Program-made: the position numbers and the translations under genes
Notes under the pieces: model-generated
What the model was told of the DNA's origin: nothing
The model's database searches: none
Seen by the model: the letters and a program-made list of their open reading frames with translations, nothing else
From: Bacillus rubiinfantis
GTDB lineage: Bacteria > Bacillota > Bacilli > Bacillales > Cytobacillaceae
Length of the DNA: 64,000 nt
Direction of reading: 5' to 3'
NCBI GenBank assembly: GCA_000752035.1
Contig: CCFE01000030.1
Location: 124,001 to 188,000 of the forward strand
In this document: positions 61,622 through 64,000 of the stretch, one piece after another
Layout: each line of letters opens with the position of its first letter
Position numbering within the stretch: the first letter of the stretch is position 1

Positions 61622-62437
61622 ATGGGACTTATTACAGGTAAGGTTGTTATCATCTCCCTGTTTTTATTGATTATTACCATGATTGAGACATTGGCTTATT
61701 CAACGAGGATTTCAGGGGCACGGGTAAAATTAATTGCCACGGCCTTGTCTTTGTTTAGTACACTGGTGATTGTTTCGCGATTTTCTACCATGATTCAACA
61801 GCCGTTAACAGCCAAATTAATTGCCGAGGCACCTCCGCTTCACAAATTGCATTTTATTGAAGAACAATACCGGATCTTAATTGCAGTCACATCTATTGGC
61901 GTGCTTCTAGGCATATTGCTTTTCCCAACCTTCATCACCATTTTTTCTCGGGCAATTGTTCAGCTGTCTAATCAGCGCGGATCCATAATTGGCCTGCTAG
62001 TACATCATTTTAATCGAGAAGGTATTAGTAAACTATTGCACTGTTTCCGCATGCCGAGACTCACTTACCTGAAGGGAATCACACTAAAAACGATTCCAAA
62101 GCGATTGTTTATAATTAATATTATTATTTCCGCAGTTTTTACGATTGGAGTACTTTCTTCCATCTACGCATCCATGCTAGTCCCGAAAGATTATGCTCAG
62201 GCTGCGTTGATGTCATCCGGGATTATCAATGGCGTCGCAACAATCTTGTTAACCTTGTTCATTGACCCTAAAGCCTCGGTCCTAGCTGATAGGGTAATGA
62301 AAAGAGAGGTAGATTATATCTATTTAAAAAGTTACTCACTGACGATGATTACCTCCAAATTTTTCGGAACGATTTTAGCACAACTGCTGTTTATTCCTGC
62401 TGCCTATTATGTTGCCTGGTTCGCCAAGTGGATCTAA
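61622..62437 (+). CDS. amj: Lipid II flippase Amj family protein
   Basis: A 271-residue integral membrane protein, about six to eight helices, beginning IETLAYSTRISGARVKLIATALSLFSTLVIVSRFSTMIQQPL as in Amj (YdaH, DUF2837). Amj is an alternative flippase that moves lipid II across the membrane for cell-wall synthesis and partly replaces MurJ. AAGGAG precedes ATG 61622; a -10 TATAAT lies at 61581-61586. Its stop is followed by a terminator. In B. subtilis it is under a cell-envelope sigma factor; I see no clear ECF site here. Confidence 0.88.
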   Translation: MGLITGKVVIISLFLLIITMIETLAYSTRISGARVKLIATALSLFSTLVIVSRFSTMIQQPLTAKLIAEAPPLHKLHFIEEQYRILIAVTSIGVLLGILLFPTFITIFSRAIVQLSNQRGSIIGLLVHHFNREGISKLLHCFRMPRLTYLKGITLKTIPKRLFIINIIISAVFTIGVLSSIYASMLVPKDYAQAALMSSGIINGVATILLTLFIDPKASVLADRVMKREVDYIYLKSYSLTMITSKFFGTILAQLLFIPAAYYVAWFAKWI

Positions 62438-62458
62438 ATCTTTTTGAAGTGCACCATG

Positions 62459-62490
62459 AAAAGGCGAACAGTACCTGCTGTCCGCCTTTT
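62459..62490. terminator. Terminator after amj
   Basis: AAAAGGCGAACAG-tacctg-CTGTCCGCCTTTT. T-runs on both sides; also shared with the convergent GGDEF gene. Confidence 0.85.
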
Positions 62491-62572
62491 GCAATAATTG
62501 CTATCTGCAGCAATAACTTTTTTCTTAGGAATACCATTTTTCGACAATCTTTCAGCTTTCGTAAACTATCCA

Positions 62573-64000
62573 TTAGCTTGTTACCTTCAAAACCTCTTTA
62601 TAAACCTGTACTTGATTTCGTCCTGCTCCTTTTGCCGCATATAAAGCCTTATCTGCTTTGTGCAATAGCTGGCTCAATGTATCCTCAGAGCCCTTCTCCA
62701 GCTCAGCAACACCACAGCTTATAGTAACGGAAATCCAGCCATAATCAGTCATGAGAGGGTGTGCCGCAACAGCCTGACGCAGCTGATTGGCAAGCGCTTC
62801 TCCCTCCGCTTCTGTCTGCCCATTTAAGGCCAGCACAAATTCTTCGCCGCCATAACGGGCAAATAGGATGTCGTCTGTTAATTGTGTTTGGCATTCCTGA
62901 ACCACATGTTTGAGCAGCTCGTCACCAATATGGTGTCCATAAGTGTCGTTTACTTTCTTAAAAAAATCAATATCCATCAAAATGGCGGTAAACGAAAATG
63001 AAGCTTTCTGTGCTGCAACAAATGCTTGCTCACATTTTTGAAAAAATGCCCGGCGATTAAAAATTTGCGTGAGTTCATCATAAAATGCCTGACGCTCTAA
63101 TTTTACCTGAAGCCTTTTCAGCTCAGTAATGTCAGTAAAAATAATTAATGATCCTTTACTATTTTGACCCTGTTGCAATGGAGATGTACGAACTTGATAG
63201 ACATGTTGTGACTCATCATTCACGATATCCATCTCCTTACCTACTTGATCCGTTTCTAACTGAAAGGGAAATGGACATCCTGATAGAACTTGCCAAACGT
63301 CATTAAAATTCATCCCAAACATCGATTTACGTAAGGCTGGAAACATTCGCTTACTTGCCTGATTATACTCGATTAATCGTAAGGACTCGTCCAACACCAT
63401 TACTCCATCGTTGATGCTGTTAAAAATAGTATCCTTCGCAATTGGCATGATCGCAAATAATCGGGAAGAATTAATCGCCCATAAATATAGAAGTGAACTA
63501 AGCCATAACACCATTGGCACAGGATCGAACCCAGGAGGAGTTAACCCAATTAAATAAAGAAATGCTGTGACCATTGGGACCAGCTGCCCCCACATTAACG
63601 ACAGTAATTGTGGCCGATATTCCTTAGCGGTTTCCCGCCAGTGAGAAACCACAAGAAAAAATGCAATAAACATACAGGAAAATGTAAAAATACCATGAAC
63701 CACATACCAGATTCCAATTTCCTGATGAACGTAAGGAGCTCCCAATCTAGAATCAACTTCAAACACCCGATAATGCAGATGATGAAAATCATTTGTTACA
63801 ACCATCATAAAACTAATGATGGGAATTGATAAGAGTGCAATCAACCTCTGCTTCGTTATTTTGATTCCCAAGTATTTCATGATGAAAAGTAAGCCCCACG
63901 GTGCGGAAACGGGCATTCCAACATAAATCAATACGGTCCAAAGCTTGAGCTGCTCTAATGTGGTTGCCAGCAAACCAAACGCTGAAGCAAAACAATAAAT
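62573..64000 (-). CDS. Membrane diguanylate cyclase (7TM-PAS-GGDEF), 5' truncated
   Basis: The frame stays open to the right edge (reading IYCFASAFGL before the first start codon), so the N-terminus lies outside. About 476 residues remain: the last six or so helices of a histidine-kinase-type 7TM sensor, a PAS domain (IFNSINDGVMVLDESLRLIEYNQASKRMF..., FTDITELK) and a GGDEF domain with DELTQIFNRRAFF, DIDFFKKVNDTYGHHIGDELL and the active-site YGGEEF. The inhibitory RxxD site is not visible. Makes cyclic di-GMP in the family, signalling to motility and biofilm pathways. Confidence 0.92.
   Translation of the reverse strand: MYCFASAFGLLATTLEQLKLWTVLIYVGMPVSAPWGLLFIMKYLGIKITKQRLIALLSIPIISFMMVVTNDFHHLHYRVFEVDSRLGAPYVHQEIGIWYVVHGIFTFSCMFIAFFLVVSHWRETAKEYRPQLLSLMWGQLVPMVTAFLYLIGLTPPGFDPVPMVLWLSSLLYLWAINSSRLFAIMPIAKDTIFNSINDGVMVLDESLRLIEYNQASKRMFPALRKSMFGMNFNDVWQVLSGCPFPFQLETDQVGKEMDIVNDESQHVYQVRTSPLQQGQNSKGSLIIFTDITELKRLQVKLERQAFYDELTQIFNRRAFFQKCEQAFVAAQKASFSFTAILMDIDFFKKVNDTYGHHIGDELLKHVVQECQTQLTDDILFARYGGEEFVLALNGQTEAEGEALANQLRQAVAAHPLMTDYGWISVTISCGVAELEKGSEDTLSQLLHKADKALYAAKGAGRNQVQVYKEVLKVTS

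Overview
The window looks like chromosomal DNA of a spore-former-type low-GC Gram-positive bacterium of the Bacillaceae (Bacillus, Neobacillus or Mesobacillus-like). The evidence is AT-rich DNA, strong AGGAGG-type ribosome binding sites with frequent GTG/TTG starts, a Mrp antiporter operon, a YkoGH-type two-component operon with PepSY proteins, an Amj-type flippase, and rho-independent terminators after most units. Species cannot be named from the sequence alone. Both ends cut genes: potB lacks its start at the left edge, and a diguanylate cyclase lacks its start at the right edge. No rRNA, tRNA, CRISPR array or insertion sequence was seen.

Layout. 1-2.7 kb: potBCD polyamine importer. 2.7-7.3 kb: small membrane protein, APC permease behind a promoter-hairpin-terminator leader, ornithine cyclodeaminase-family enzyme, MHS-type MFS carrier. 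7.4-10.5 kb: complete ECF importer (S, T and two ATPases) with a palindrome in its promoter. 10.9-12.8 kb: ECF sigma factor and DUF4179-type anti-sigma factor. 13-15.4 kb: class V aminotransferase, signal peptidase I, a short vWA-like protein. 15.5-19.4 kb: two-component system beside an ABC exporter. 19.6-25.1 kb: glutamate/dicarboxylate symporter, YkoGH-like two-component operon with two PepSY proteins, DUF2269-like membrane protein. 25.3-32.6 kb: MFS exporter and the Mrp Na+/H+ antiporter operon, in which MrpA and MrpB are one polypeptide. 32.7-34.7 kb: Usp-domain protein, solitary tyrosine recombinase, broken membrane gene, small acidic protein. 34.9-38.5 kb: operon of a His-rich YtkA-like lipoprotein, a beta-propeller lipoprotein and a two-component system. 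38.7-41.2 kb: GntR/YtrA-type regulator with a near-perfect operator, DUF1648 membrane protein, alpha/beta hydrolase. 41.3-46 kb: HAD phosphatase, YbaK, MOSC, YiaA/B, M15 peptidase, frameshifted guanylate kinase-like gene, YggT. 46-64 kb: SNF2-type helicase, deoD behind a GntR gene relic, a three-gene operon (DUF1835 protein, SF1 helicase, AAA+ ATPase), a 1.1-kb array of 51-bp repeats, a PLD-helicase-DUF3427 protein, GIY-YIG protein, YaiI, Amj and the GGDEF protein.

Most of the window is transport, envelope and signal-transduction housekeeping arranged in short co-oriented operons. Four two-component or sigma/anti-sigma modules sit beside the genes they probably control. The 46-61 kb part is richer in nucleic-acid enzymes, relics and repeats and is the most accessory-looking region.

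The most unusual signals are repeats rather than genes. A 51-bp unit built from an imperfect palindrome occurs 22 times with exact spacing at 55.9-57.1 kb. A diverged array with the same 51-52-bp period and architecture lies at 10.6-10.8 kb, and a single related element lies at 14.9 kb. A second family with a 21-bp period occurs at 34.8 and 46.1 kb, and a third (GGTGTCAGGCACC dyads) occurs three times, once inside a coding sequence. Four gene relics (34.2, 43.8, 44.9 and 50.4 kb) point to ongoing decay of individual genes.
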